A DNA stretch of 64,000 nt. Origin: Filimonas lacunae (GTDB lineage Bacteria > Bacteroidota > Bacteroidia > Chitinophagales > Chitinophagaceae). The stretch's first letter is position 1. Each line of letters opens with the position of its first letter. A program made the position numbers and the translations under genes. The stretch covers positions 2,852,001 to 2,916,000 of the forward strand of contig NZ_AP017422.1 of the NCBI RefSeq assembly GCF_002355595.1. Direction: 5' to 3'. Below the pieces are notes generated by a model. The model was not told the DNA's origin, searched no databases, and saw only the letters and a program-made list of their open reading frames with translations. Positions 43,530 to 52,550 of this stretch are shown here, piece by piece.

Positions 43530-45107
43530 TTATAACATTCTTTGTTTGTCGAGATAATTCTTCAGATCGCTTATTGTACGAACACCTAAAAAGTAACTTT
43601 GTTGTCTTCGCATCATTAAAGCATAGGTATTATTAAACCCAACCGGCTGCATCCATTGTAACCCAAAACGTGCCGAAAATTCACGGGCTACGTAATTATA
43701 TACTTTATCAGGATAAGGCATCAGGCTGTCGGAAATAGCGGGAGGTGTTTTTAGTAATACCAGCAGGCCGGTTCCTGTGTATTCGGGATACAGATCTATC
43801 TGGTGATTGACTAAAGCATCAAAACAAATCTGGGTTCCTCCCAGTCCTGTTTTGGTAACAGCTTCGAGCTGCGTGTAGCCTTCAATCAACATTTTGTACA
43901 TGGGAGCCAATACATAACCATCCCCAAACATTTTAGCTCCTATGATCACCTGGCCATTCCTTTGGCCGGCGGCTGGGCGGTATAATCCGGAAGTGATTAA
44001 AAAGTCTTTGGCTACTTTTTCCGGGTCTTCTTTTTTGTAGTCTACCCGGTAATTCATGGCAGTCATCAATGAGTCGTTGATTTTGCCAGCCAGTTTATTG
44101 AGTACCGGTTCCAGCGTCGGATAACGCTCTAACGTGGTTTTGTTGACCAGCGGGGCGGCATAATATGGAGGAAAGATGTGTTTGTCGTCTGCCAAAGCAA
44201 CCAGGTCGTAGGCTTGCACTCTGCCATCAGTGGTGCTGCCGCTGATAACGTCCAGCTGTTTTTCGCCTGCCGCTTTGTACATGATCATGTCGTTGATAAC
44301 CACGGTGCGTACATCCATACCGTACACTTTGCGCAGTCCTAAATAGCCATCATAGCGACCCATGAATTCGGGAGTAAACCCTACCAGCAGTTTGCCGGAT
44401 GCGGTTGCCGGAGCCAGGTAAAGCAGGGATAACAGTATGATGACCAGGGGCATAGAGAATGTCACATAGCGCATTTTTTTCATGTTAAGTCGCTGCACAC
44501 GGGAAAGCAACCAATCCAATAACAGGGCTAACAAGGCGGCTGGAATAGCCCCTGCGAGTATCATGTTTTTATTGTTGAGTGCAATGCCCCCAAATATAAA
44601 CTCGCCCAGGCCACCGGCGGCTATATATGCTGCAAGGGTGGCTACGCCTACGGTAATTACAGTGGCTGTTCTTATGCCTGCCAGTATTACGGGCATGGCC
44701 AGTGGAAGTTGTACTTTCCATAATACCTGGCGATTGGTCATGCCAACTGCATAGGCTGATTCCAGCACAGCAGCATTTATAGAAGTAAGGCCGGTATAGG
44801 TGTTACGGATGATGGGCAACAGTGCATAAAGGAACAAGGCGGCAATGGCTGGTTTGGCTCCTATGCCCAGTAAAGGAATCATAAAACCGAGCAGGGCAAT
44901 GCTGGGTACGGTTTGTAGTACGCCGGCAATGCCCAGTGTGGCGCCGGCGAGTTTGGGTTTTCTGCTTATCAGTATACCTAAAACAACACCAGCAATAATG
45001 GCTAGCAGTAATGCTACGGCTGTAAGGCCTATATGCATTACGGTTTGCTCCAGGATTTTAGTTTTCTGCTGTTGCACAAAAGCCCATAAGGAAAGTTGTT
45101 CATCCAT
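43530..45107 (-). CDS. egtU: ABC permease fused to a (circularly permuted) OpuC/EgtU-type binding domain
   Basis: Start at 45107 (MDEQLSLWAF), overlapping the ATPase stop by 8 bp; 525 residues. Residues 20-200 form the permease with the EAA-type loop ESAYAVGMTNRQVLWKV. A further hydrophobic helix (about 217-235) leads into the binding domain. Within it the block normally at the C-terminal half (TPEF, RYDGY, STTDGR, FPPYYAAPLV, ERYP, KVAKDFL; residues ~238-376) comes first. The normally N-terminal half (VIIGAKMFGDGYVLAPMY, GLGGTQ, DLYPEYTGTG, GFNNTYA; ~386-525) comes last. In the operon with egtB/egtD it likely transports ergothioneine or a relative; choline/betaine-type substrates are the alternative. 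The symbol is an inference. Confidence 0.8.
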   Translation of the reverse strand: MDEQLSLWAFVQQQKTKILEQTVMHIGLTAVALLLAIIAGVVLGILISRKPKLAGATLGIAGVLQTVPSIALLGFMIPLLGIGAKPAIAALFLYALLPIIRNTYTGLTSINAAVLESAYAVGMTNRQVLWKVQLPLAMPVILAGIRTATVITVGVATLAAYIAAGGLGEFIFGGIALNNKNMILAGAIPAALLALLLDWLLSRVQRLNMKKMRYVTFSMPLVIILLSLLYLAPATASGKLLVGFTPEFMGRYDGYLGLRKVYGMDVRTVVINDMIMYKAAGEKQLDVISGSTTDGRVQAYDLVALADDKHIFPPYYAAPLVNKTTLERYPTLEPVLNKLAGKINDSLMTAMNYRVDYKKEDPEKVAKDFLITSGLYRPAAGQRNGQVIIGAKMFGDGYVLAPMYKMLIEGYTQLEAVTKTGLGGTQICFDALVNHQIDLYPEYTGTGLLVLLKTPPAISDSLMPYPDKVYNYVAREFSARFGLQWMQPVGFNNTYALMMRRQQSYFLGVRTISDLKNYLDKQRML

Positions 45108-46074
45108 GTGTTGTTTTGTACTCCGTTTTAAAATGATGAATGGCGTCAATGATGTGTGTTTTATCAACGACGCAACAGTTGTTTCCTGTTTTTATGAGCA
45201 ACTTTTCCTGGCCTTGTGTTAGCCATTCCAATGCTTTCCAGCAACTGTCGCTGCTGGAAATAACAGGGATGTTATCTTGTTCATTATCAGTTTGTAATGG
45301 CAGCCACTTCTCAATGTTTTTCAGTGGAATTACCTGCCACTCCAATAGTGTACGGTGGCTATCGAAAAAGCTTCGGACAAAATCGTTTGCCGGAGCAAAC
45401 AGCAATTCGGCGGGCGTGCCTAGCTGCACTATTTTGCCTTCGTGCATCAGGCATATGCGGTTGCCCATGCAAAAGGCTTCTTCCATATCATGGGTTACCA
45501 TTATTATCGTTTTTTTTGTGGATGCTTCCAATTCCATAAAATCATTACGAACATGTAGCCGGGTAGCTGGATCAAGTGCGCCAAAGGGTTCGTCCATTAA
45601 TAATATGGATGGATTGCCAGCCATAGCCCTGGCCAGTCCCACACGTTGTTGCTGTCCACCGCTGAGTTCATGGGCATATTTATGTGCATAGTTGGCAACA
45701 GGTAAGTGAAGTTGGTTCATCAGTGTGTGTACCCTTTGTTGTATATCTTTGGATTTCCAGCCGAGCAATGTAGGCACGATGCCTATATTTTGCTCAATGG
45801 TGTAATGCGGAAACAAACCTGGTTGTTGCATTACATAACCAATGCCTTTACGTAGTTCTGCAGGTGGAATGGCTGATATGGGCTTGTTGTGAATGTGAAT
45901 TTCACCGGCATCGGGTTGGATAAGACGATTGATCATGCGCAGTGTAGTGGTTTTGCCACATCCGCTGGTGCCTAATAGAACCATTGTTTCCCCTTCTTTA
46001 ACAGTCAGGGAAAGCGAATCCACTGCAAGATGGTCGTTTTCAAAACGTTTTGTTACCTGGGAAAGAGAAACCAT
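45100..46074 (-). CDS. egtV: ABC transporter ATP-binding protein (OpuCA/EgtV type)
   Basis: The 324-residue ATPase has Walker A GTSGCGKTT (about 34-42), Q-loop YVMQQPGLFP, signature LSGGQQQRVGLA and Walker B ILLMDEPFGALDP, then an H-loop in THDMEEAF. The C-terminal ~75 residues form a short accessory domain resembling a single CBS-like repeat, as in quaternary-amine transporters. It is the first gene of the operon that continues with the permease/binding fusion, egtB and egtD. It powers that importer. The substrate assignment rests on this context. Confidence 0.85.
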   Translation of the reverse strand: MVSLSQVTKRFENDHLAVDSLSLTVKEGETMVLLGTSGCGKTTTLRMINRLIQPDAGEIHIHNKPISAIPPAELRKGIGYVMQQPGLFPHYTIEQNIGIVPTLLGWKSKDIQQRVHTLMNQLHLPVANYAHKYAHELSGGQQQRVGLARAMAGNPSILLMDEPFGALDPATRLHVRNDFMELEASTKKTIIMVTHDMEEAFCMGNRICLMHEGKIVQLGTPAELLFAPANDFVRSFFDSHRTLLEWQVIPLKNIEKWLPLQTDNEQDNIPVISSSDSCWKALEWLTQGQEKLLIKTGNNCCVVDKTHIIDAIHHFKTEYKTTHG

Positions 46075-46085
46075 AGACTTTTACA

Positions 46086-46101
46086 GGTCAAATATGTGAC
46101 C
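46086..46101. promoter_or_regulatory. Inverted repeat upstream of the egt operon
   Basis: GGTCA (46086-46090) and TGACC (46097-46101) are spaced by 6 bp and lie 12 bp before the ATPase start. The arrangement would suit an operator near the translation start, but no regulator is known from the window. Confidence 0.35.
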
Positions 46102-46189
46102 GGATTCATAATAATAGCAAACTTTTGTCAATGCGGGCAATGTGTAGAAACAAATACCCGCTAAACATATAGCATAAAGCCGGTTTTGT

Positions 46190-47575
46190 CTATTGCGGCT
46201 CCTGCATAAAGAGGTTGTTGACAGATTCTGCATACAGCGGATGTGCAAACATCTGGTAACGCAGATCTTCACAGGTCATGCCGGCCAACATGGCCATTTG
46301 CAATACGGTAATGGTTTCACCTCCTTGTTCCCCGATAATAGTGGCTCCTAAAATCTTACCTGTTTCTTTATGAACTACCGCTTTCATTATTCCCTGGGTT
46401 TGACCTGATTCTATAGCTCGGGCTACTTTGGTCATAGGGAGGGTATAAACATTTATGGGCAGATTTTGGGTGCGGGCTTCCTTTTCTGTAATGCCTACCC
46501 GGCCTAATTGCGGATCGGTAAACATACAATAAGGTATTATCCGGTTATTTGTATTTAATCCTTTATTTTCCAGTAAGTTGCGAAGTATAATTACATAATC
46601 ATTGTAGGAGACATGTGTAAAGGCCGGACCTCCTTTAATATCTCCCAATGCATAAATGCCGGAAATGTTGGTTTGTAAATTGGAATTGATCTTTATAAAT
46701 CCTTCATTATCAATATCTAGTCTGGTCATTTGTGTACACAGTGTGTCTGTGTTGGGTGTACGACCTAATGCCAGTAACAAATGGCTGCCTAATATTATTT
46801 CGGGATGATGTTTTTTATCCAGGAACACGGCTACTCCACCTGTAATATGTTTTTCAACATTGTGTACGTTGGCGTGGGTATATACTGCAATTCCTTCATC
46901 ACGAAGTATATCTTTAATACAAGCTGAAATGTCTGCGTCCTCTTTGGGTAATAAGTAAGGAGAACGTTCTATGATACTTACCCGGCTGCCTAAACGGCTA
47001 AACAGCTGCGCCATTTCCAGGGCGATATAGCTTCCACCCAGTATAACAAGGTGTGCCGGAATCTGTGGCAATTCTAGCAGGGTAGTAGAGGTGAGGTAAG
47101 GGGTAACGGATAAGCCGGTTATCTCGGGAATCGCTGGCCTGGCTCCTGCATTGATGTAGATACTTTCTGCCTGGTAGGTTTCTGTTTGTCCATCCGGTGT
47201 TTTTACCTGTATGGCTTTATGTCCGATAAAGGATGCTTCCCCTATAAGAAGTTCCAGGCCTTCAGTAGCTTCTACTCCCCGTACAGATGAATCGCGGAAT
47301 TGATTGACAATCTTATTTTTATGCTGCCATATGGTTTCGAAGTCAATGCTCATGCCGGGTGTATGTATACCCCATTGCTCGCTTTTTCTTACCCGTTGGG
47401 CTATAGCTGCATGTGCAATCATATTTTTAGTGGGCGTGCAACCATCGTTGATGCAAGTACCACCCACCCATCTTTTTTCTACCAATAAAGTTTTATAACC
47501 TGCTTTTGCCAGCTTTTTTGCCAGCGGAGTGCCACCCTGGCCAGCGCCAATTACAATAGCATCCAGTGTTTTCAT
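46190..47575 (-). CDS. FAD/NAD(P)-dependent thiol-disulfide oxidoreductase
   Basis: Start at 47575 (MKTLDAIVIGAGQGG) because the FAD-binding Rossmann motif follows at once. The 461-residue protein belongs to the glutathione reductase/mercuric reductase/lipoamide dehydrogenase superfamily. It has the redox-active GGTCINDGC (Cys-x4-Cys), NAD motif LGGSYIALEMA, FAD site YALGDIKGG, and the C-terminal HPLYAE bearing the His-Glu dyad. It lacks an N-terminal heavy-metal domain, so mercury reduction is unlikely. It lies 115 bp upstream of the egt transporter ATPase on the same strand, which hints at reduction of a small-molecule disulfide such as oxidised ergothioneine. This is inference. Confidence 0.8.
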   Translation of the reverse strand: MKTLDAIVIGAGQGGTPLAKKLAKAGYKTLLVEKRWVGGTCINDGCTPTKNMIAHAAIAQRVRKSEQWGIHTPGMSIDFETIWQHKNKIVNQFRDSSVRGVEATEGLELLIGEASFIGHKAIQVKTPDGQTETYQAESIYINAGARPAIPEITGLSVTPYLTSTTLLELPQIPAHLVILGGSYIALEMAQLFSRLGSRVSIIERSPYLLPKEDADISACIKDILRDEGIAVYTHANVHNVEKHITGGVAVFLDKKHHPEIILGSHLLLALGRTPNTDTLCTQMTRLDIDNEGFIKINSNLQTNISGIYALGDIKGGPAFTHVSYNDYVIILRNLLENKGLNTNNRIIPYCMFTDPQLGRVGITEKEARTQNLPINVYTLPMTKVARAIESGQTQGIMKAVVHKETGKILGATIIGEQGGETITVLQMAMLAGMTCEDLRYQMFAHPLYAESVNNLFMQEPQ

Positions 47576-47693
47576 ATGGGAGTCATTTGAATTAAAAAGC
47601 AATCATGGTCAAAATACATACCATTCGCTTTGTGAGCAGATTATACTTCATGGCATCATTTTATTTACATCTTATTACATAAAAGTATAACTT

Positions 47694-48191
47694 ATGAAGA
47701 CGATTCATCATCCAACCCCGGTTCAGCAAACAATTGTACATAATCTTAAACAGCTATTGAATGGAGGTAATGCACATATAAGTCTGGAAAAGGCGCTGGA
47801 TAATTTACCACCTAAACTAAGAGGGGAGAAGCCTGTCAATCTCCCCTATAGCATCTGGCAATTGACAGAACACATTCGTATTACCCAATGGGATATACTG
47901 GAATTTAGCCGTAACCCGCATCATGTATCACCCCAATGGCCTGATGAATATTGGCCCCAAGAAGCTGCTCCTGACGTAAAAAAATGGGAAAAAACATTAC
48001 AGTCTATCCAAAGTGACAGAAATGCTTTTGTCGCTTTACTGGAAGTGAAAGATGCAGATTTGTTTTCTCCTTTTGAGCATGCGGATAACGGGCAGAATCT
48101 TTTCCGGGAGGCCATGCTGATTGCTGATCATACCTCGTACCATATAGGGCAGATTATTGTGTTGAGACGGCTGCTGAATAATTGGGAATAA
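47694..48191 (+). CDS. DinB-family putative metal-dependent protein
   Basis: The 165-residue four-helix bundle has three likely metal-binding His positions: LTEHIRITQWDI, IADHTSYHIGQI (two His spaced by three) and supporting acidic residues. This is the DinB/YfiT fold used by bacillithiol S-transferases and mycothiol enzymes as well as the N-domain of EgtB. It is divergent from the oxidoreductase gene (118 bp), and a thiol-related role is possible but unproven. A cytochrome gene follows after 54 bp. Confidence 0.8.
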   Translation: MKTIHHPTPVQQTIVHNLKQLLNGGNAHISLEKALDNLPPKLRGEKPVNLPYSIWQLTEHIRITQWDILEFSRNPHHVSPQWPDEYWPQEAAPDVKKWEKTLQSIQSDRNAFVALLEVKDADLFSPFEHADNGQNLFREAMLIADHTSYHIGQIIVLRRLLNNWE

Positions 48192-48245
48192 GTATATGTT
48201 TTTGAATGTAGAATGTTTATGAAATCATATTTAAAATAGAACCTT

Positions 48246-48692
48246 ATGAAAAAGTACTCATGCTATATACTGGCTTTACTGCTGTTTTTTGTGGCTTGTA
48301 ATTCGGGAAACTCCGGAGCTACCGGTAGCCATAATGCCACTGAAAGCCTTATTAACACTGCTGCTAACATAGTGCCTGAGGAGTTTAGGAATGGCGCGCG
48401 ACTGATTACGGCTAATGACTGCTTTACCTGTCATGCGGTAGACAGTGTGGTAAAGGGGCCAGCCTTTAAAATTATTGCTCAGAAATATCAACATCTGGAT
48501 GGTGTGGTGAGTAATCTAAGCCGCAGCATTATCAGTGGCAGTAAAGGTATCTGGGGTGATGAACAAATGACAGCACATCCCAATTTGTCCAATGCAGATG
48601 CACGGGAAATGATCCTTTATATTTTCTCGTTGGATTCTACTCATACGTATGATACTACGGGCACCCGCGGCAGTTTGAAAAAGCAGCCTTAG
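48246..48692 (+). CDS. Cytochrome c-type lipoprotein
   Basis: A lipoprotein signal with lipobox FVAC (Cys18) precedes a Ser/Gly/Asn-rich linker and a single class I cytochrome c domain (about 48-140). The haem-binding motif is CFTCH (Cys59, Cys62, His63), and a likely axial Met is in DEQMTAHPNL. The 148-residue length suits a monohaem c-type cytochrome anchored in the membrane. The electron partner is unknown. Confidence 0.9.
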   Translation: MKKYSCYILALLLFFVACNSGNSGATGSHNATESLINTAANIVPEEFRNGARLITANDCFTCHAVDSVVKGPAFKIIAQKYQHLDGVVSNLSRSIISGSKGIWGDEQMTAHPNLSNADAREMILYIFSLDSTHTYDTTGTRGSLKKQP

Positions 48693-48872
48693 TAGTAATA
48701 AACTCATATATTTGTTAGCACAGTTTACTTTCTGATTATTCTACCGAAAAACCACGTATAACGGACAAACTGTTATACGTTTAATAAAGCAACCATTTCA
48801 GTTGCCGCATGTTTTATCGCTATCTCAGCAATAGTCTTAAATCATGGCAGCGTATAACTATTTTGTAGAATA

Positions 48873-50450
48873 ATGACTTCATTATTAAAGCGTTTCGCGG
48901 ATATTTCCATTGCCAAGAAACTTTATTTCACTGTAGGTATTATGGCCATGCTCATTGGCCTGGAACTGTTTGCTCTTTTCTTTTCCATAAGTACACTTTC
49001 TGCGCTTCGTGGTTATGTGGGTGGCGAAGGTTTATGGTCGAAAGGTCAGAAAGATGCCGTGTATCACTTGTTACAATATGGTGTTAGCCGTAACGAAGTA
49101 GATTATCAAAAATTTAAATCGCATTTACAGATTCCGCTAAGTGATGGCATTGCCCGGCGGGAAATGATGAAAGTTGAACCTGATATGGAGGTGATCCGGA
49201 AGGCTTTTATGGCTGGTGGCGTGCATGAGGATGATATTGATGGTATGGTAAAGCTGATGCGCCGTTTTCACAGTAACTCTTATATTAGTAAAGCGGTAAA
49301 TGCCTGGACGGAAGCAGAAGCAGCTTTAACAGAGTTGATTCATATCAGTGAGCAAATACACAAAGAAATTAATGAATCCCTGCCGGCGGAAGATACCATT
49401 CGTATGCTGCTGGAACGCATAGAGCCGATCAATATGAGTATTACCGAAAAAGAGAATGGGTTTTCCTATGCGCTGGGTGCCGGATCGAGATGGCTGGAGC
49501 ATTTTGTGCTGAAGATGCTATTTGGTATAGCGCTTACTGTAGAAATTTCGGGTTTACTGATTGCGATTTATGTGAACAGAGGGCTTCAAAAGGGATTGGC
49601 GGGCATTATTGAAGCGTCTAAAGCTTTTGCCAAGGGGCATTGGAACAGGCGTGCAAAGGTGTATTCGAAAGATGAAATTGGCCTGGTGGCCACTGCCTAT
49701 AATAACATGGCAGAAAAACTAGCAGGACATATTCGTGATACCGAACTGAAAAACAAAGAATTACAGCAGTTAGCTTATGTGGCCAGTCATGACTTGCAGG
49801 AACCTTTACGGACAATGACCAGCCTGGTGGAAATGTATGAGAATGAATACGGATTGACCATCAACGATGAGCAAAAGCAGTATCTGGATTTTATCAGTGA
49901 AGCTGCTACGAGGATGCAAAATTTAACCAAAGCCTTGCTGGATTATAGTCGTATTGGCCGGGACAGAACTATTGAATTGGTAGACACCAATATGGTAGTG
50001 TTTGAAATTATGAGTGACATCGGCAGGCTTATTGAAGAAAAACAGGTAAAAATAGACACACACGATTTACCAGTTTTGTTAGCTTATCCGTTAGAACTGA
50101 AATTGTTATTTCAGAACCTGATTGTAAATGCCATAAAATTCCAGCAGCCAGGTAATATTCCACGCATAGATATTAGCGCCGAAAAAATAGCTACGGGCTG
50201 GAAATTTTGCGTGAGGGATAACGGAATTGGCATTCCTATGGAGTATCAGGATAAGATATTTATCATTTTCCAACGTCTGCATAACCGTTCTAAATATGAC
50301 GGAACCGGAATTGGTCTGGCGCATTGTGCTAAAATTGCAGGGTTGCACAATGGCAGTATCTGGGTAGAAGATTCTACTGAGGGCTTGGGAAGTTGTTTTT
50401 GCTTTACGATTCAGCTATCCAAAACTGAAAATGTTGTTCCGGTAGCCTAA
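48873..50450 (+). CDS. Sensor histidine kinase
   Basis: The 525-residue protein has a transmembrane helix at about 16-40, a periplasmic sensor region of ~165 residues, and a second helix at about 210-234. A HAMP domain (235-287) and a HisKA domain with His306 in YVASHDLQEPLRTM follow, then a HATPase domain (N-box FQNLIVNAIKF, G1 DNGIGIP, G2 GTGIGLAHC). No receiver domain is attached. It converges with a response-regulator gene whose 3' end overlaps it by 4 bp, so the two are neighbours but not one operon. The signal is unknown. Confidence 0.93.
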   Translation: MTSLLKRFADISIAKKLYFTVGIMAMLIGLELFALFFSISTLSALRGYVGGEGLWSKGQKDAVYHLLQYGVSRNEVDYQKFKSHLQIPLSDGIARREMMKVEPDMEVIRKAFMAGGVHEDDIDGMVKLMRRFHSNSYISKAVNAWTEAEAALTELIHISEQIHKEINESLPAEDTIRMLLERIEPINMSITEKENGFSYALGAGSRWLEHFVLKMLFGIALTVEISGLLIAIYVNRGLQKGLAGIIEASKAFAKGHWNRRAKVYSKDEIGLVATAYNNMAEKLAGHIRDTELKNKELQQLAYVASHDLQEPLRTMTSLVEMYENEYGLTINDEQKQYLDFISEAATRMQNLTKALLDYSRIGRDRTIELVDTNMVVFEIMSDIGRLIEEKQVKIDTHDLPVLLAYPLELKLLFQNLIVNAIKFQQPGNIPRIDISAEKIATGWKFCVRDNGIGIPMEYQDKIFIIFQRLHNRSKYDGTGIGLAHCAKIAGLHNGSIWVEDSTEGLGSCFCFTIQLSKTENVVPVA

Positions 50451-50881
50451 ACGGCTTCGCGGAACAGTTGAGGAAAATGCAGACGTAGAATTTCACTTAT
50501 TTTAGTTTTGTCCAGCGGTTTGGTTTTAAAGGCAGCAATTTCCGGATAAGTGGCAGCTTTTTCTGCATCATCAGGATTGGCGGATGTTGTGAGCATTACG
50601 ATGACTGTATGCAGTTTTCTTGTAGAAAATCTGGCCTGAAATTGCTCCAGGAATTCCCAGCCGTTCATACCAGGCATATTAATATCCAGAAAAATTAAGT
50701 CCGGTATTTGCATTTCCTGTATACCGGTTTGTAAAAAATCCAGTGCGGCAGCAGCGTTGTCTTTAATAGTAATTTGCTCGGTAATATCCAGCTGCTTAAG
50801 AAGGAAGGAGTTTATAAAGTTGGTAGCATCATCATCATCAATCAGTAGTATAGAGTGTAATTTTTGCTTCATGGGCAACAA
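50447..50881 (-). CDS. Single-domain response regulator
   Basis: The 144-residue receiver domain has the acidic pocket IDDDD, phospho-acceptor Asp66 in LIFLDINMPGMNG, a Thr in MLTTS and the Lys of FKTKPLD. There is no output domain, so it probably relays signals by protein contact (Rcp1/CheY-like). This subfamily commonly pairs with phytochrome-style kinases, like the convergent gene at 48873-50450. The start could also be the ATG at 50872. Confidence 0.92.
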   Translation of the reverse strand: MLPMKQKLHSILLIDDDDATNFINSFLLKQLDITEQITIKDNAAAALDFLQTGIQEMQIPDLIFLDINMPGMNGWEFLEQFQARFSTRKLHTVIVMLTTSANPDDAEKAATYPEIAAFKTKPLDKTKISEILRLHFPQLFREAV

Positions 50882-51202
50882 TTGTTGTACAAGAAATGTT
50901 GTTTAACAGCAAGTTATAAATCATCTGTAAGCTTTGGCTGTTCATTTTGTTCAGCGTACTCCTCTCCTTATTATTTCCTGTTTCTTTTCATAATTAATAT
51001 TATGTTAAGTTTTGCTTCCTTCTATTTTATCAAATCTCTATCTAACACTTTATAGTTATCCTTTTTCTGTTACTATACATCCCTGTCGGGTTCTTGCAAA
51101 TTATCCTGAAACTACCCTTACTCCACACAAGTACCAGCTGGAGAATCAGAATAAAAAAAGAGCATCATTTCTGATGCTCTTTTTTCTCTTTATAGAGGAA
51201 AT
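50882..51202. other. Intergenic region without a gene
   Basis: About 320 bp separate the response-regulator start from the end of the TPR gene. It contains the latter's terminator (51153-51185). The remaining ~270 bp are AT-rich and hold no convincing reading frame, repeat or RNA, and I cannot place a promoter confidently. Confidence 0.6.
51153..51185 (-). terminator. Terminator after the TPR protein gene
   Basis: AGAGCATCA (51159-51167) pairs with TGATGCTCT (51172-51180) with a 4-nt loop. A7 and T6 tracts lie on the two sides, so the minus-strand transcript ends in T. Confidence 0.82.
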
Positions 51203-52528
51203 CTATTGTTGTTTTGGCGTGGTGTACATGCCATGCTCTGAATCGTATTGCTTGTATTTAGCGTCGAATTTGTCATAGTCCTGTACGTTTTTACCGCGGG
51301 CTTTGTCTCTTTTCCACTGGTACAGGTTAGCCAGGAAATCCACGCTTTTGCTTAAACATGAAGTTTCTACTCTTTCCCTGTCAGTTTTAGCTTTTAAGAT
51401 GTTGTAAGCTTTTTCCATCCATTCAATGGATTTGTCAGCTAAAGCTGTTTGTTGCTTTTGCACAGTGTCGCGTTTTGCTTTTAAAGCAGCGCCTTCACCT
51501 CTTAAAGCTAAAAACGCGTCTTCCATGGTGTTGAACTGTTGGTACAACAGTACACCAGAGTTAAACGCGTATACACCGTTTTGTTCGCCGTTAAACGCTT
51601 TTCCAAAAGCTTCAGAAGCTAATGATTTTACGTTAAACTGCTCAGCACTATCCAGTTTGCTTAATTCTTCTTTTGGAACGTTTGCAAAGTATTCTGCATA
51701 AGTAACGTAGTCTTTAGAAGTTAATTTGCCGCTAGGATCTGCTTCTTTGTACTTAGCCAGCATTTGGCTAAGGCCAGCATTTTTGGTCATGAATTCCATT
51801 TCGTAAGCATTCCACAGAGTGCTTTCGTTTGGATATAATTGCTTGGCTAAAGCCAGGTATTTACCAAATTCAGTAGCATTTTTAGTGTCCAGCTCTACGT
51901 TCAGGATATAACGGTAGATTTCTACAAAATCTTTACCACCTATTTTTTCAGCAGCAAATTTTGTGTAGTAATGCATTGCCTTTTCTGTGTTTTTAGCGTT
52001 TTGCGCTGCATAACCAGCGTATACCACAGTAAAGGTGTCGATGTTTTGTTTATTATTACCCAAGCCATTTTTAGAAATAAAATCGCCCATGTCTTCCGCA
52101 ATAACGAAGCTGTTTAAAGCATCTTCCCATTTGCTTTCAGTAAAATATTTACGGCCTTCGTTAAACTTGGTAGAGTAAATGATACTTACTGCACGCATAC
52201 CATTGTTTTCTTTCAACGACTTTAAAGTGGCATCCTTAGCGATATATTTCTTCAAAGCGTCGTAAGTCTGATCGCCTGCGTCGGGATATTTGGCTCTTAA
52301 AGCGCTATCCAGGTATAACTCTGCATAAATCTTCGACTTTAACAACAAAGCTTCCGGGTTTTCGGATGCTTTAGGATCAGTGAAGGTTTTGTCTATTTCT
52401 TTCTTTGCATCTTCATATTTGCTTAACAACAACAGCTTGTTGGGCTCATCCAGTTTTTGTGCCACAACTGCCTTGCCAGCGATCATCATACTTACTGCTA
52501 ACAGTAGGTTTTTCATGTTCATAAACAC
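51203..52528 (-). CDS. Secreted tetratricopeptide-repeat protein
   Basis: The signal peptide (about 1-23, AVVAQ) is followed by a long helical protein of 441 residues. It has repeated TPR-like pairs such as KYEDAKKEID, FNEGRKYFTESKWEDALNSF and AQNAKNTEKAMHYY. It is encoded 22 bp downstream of gyrA on the same strand and is likely co-transcribed with it. Periplasmic TPR proteins usually act as assembly or binding scaffolds; a specific role is not visible. Confidence 0.75.
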   Translation of the reverse strand: MFMNMKNLLLAVSMMIAGKAVVAQKLDEPNKLLLLSKYEDAKKEIDKTFTDPKASENPEALLLKSKIYAELYLDSALRAKYPDAGDQTYDALKKYIAKDATLKSLKENNGMRAVSIIYSTKFNEGRKYFTESKWEDALNSFVIAEDMGDFISKNGLGNNKQNIDTFTVVYAGYAAQNAKNTEKAMHYYTKFAAEKIGGKDFVEIYRYILNVELDTKNATEFGKYLALAKQLYPNESTLWNAYEMEFMTKNAGLSQMLAKYKEADPSGKLTSKDYVTYAEYFANVPKEELSKLDSAEQFNVKSLASEAFGKAFNGEQNGVYAFNSGVLLYQQFNTMEDAFLALRGEGAALKAKRDTVQKQQTALADKSIEWMEKAYNILKAKTDRERVETSCLSKSVDFLANLYQWKRDKARGKNVQDYDKFDAKYKQYDSEHGMYTTPKQQ

Positions 52529-52550
52529 ATCATTTTTTTAATGTTGGGTA

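Noticed and set aside
46190-47575. Mercuric reductase
   Set aside because: No heavy-metal-associated domain, no C-terminal vicinal Cys pair and no mer genes nearby; only the shared disulfide-reductase core.
48873-50881. Histidine kinase and response regulator as one operon
   Set aside because: The genes are convergent with overlapping 3' ends, so they are not co-transcribed; functional pairing remains possible.
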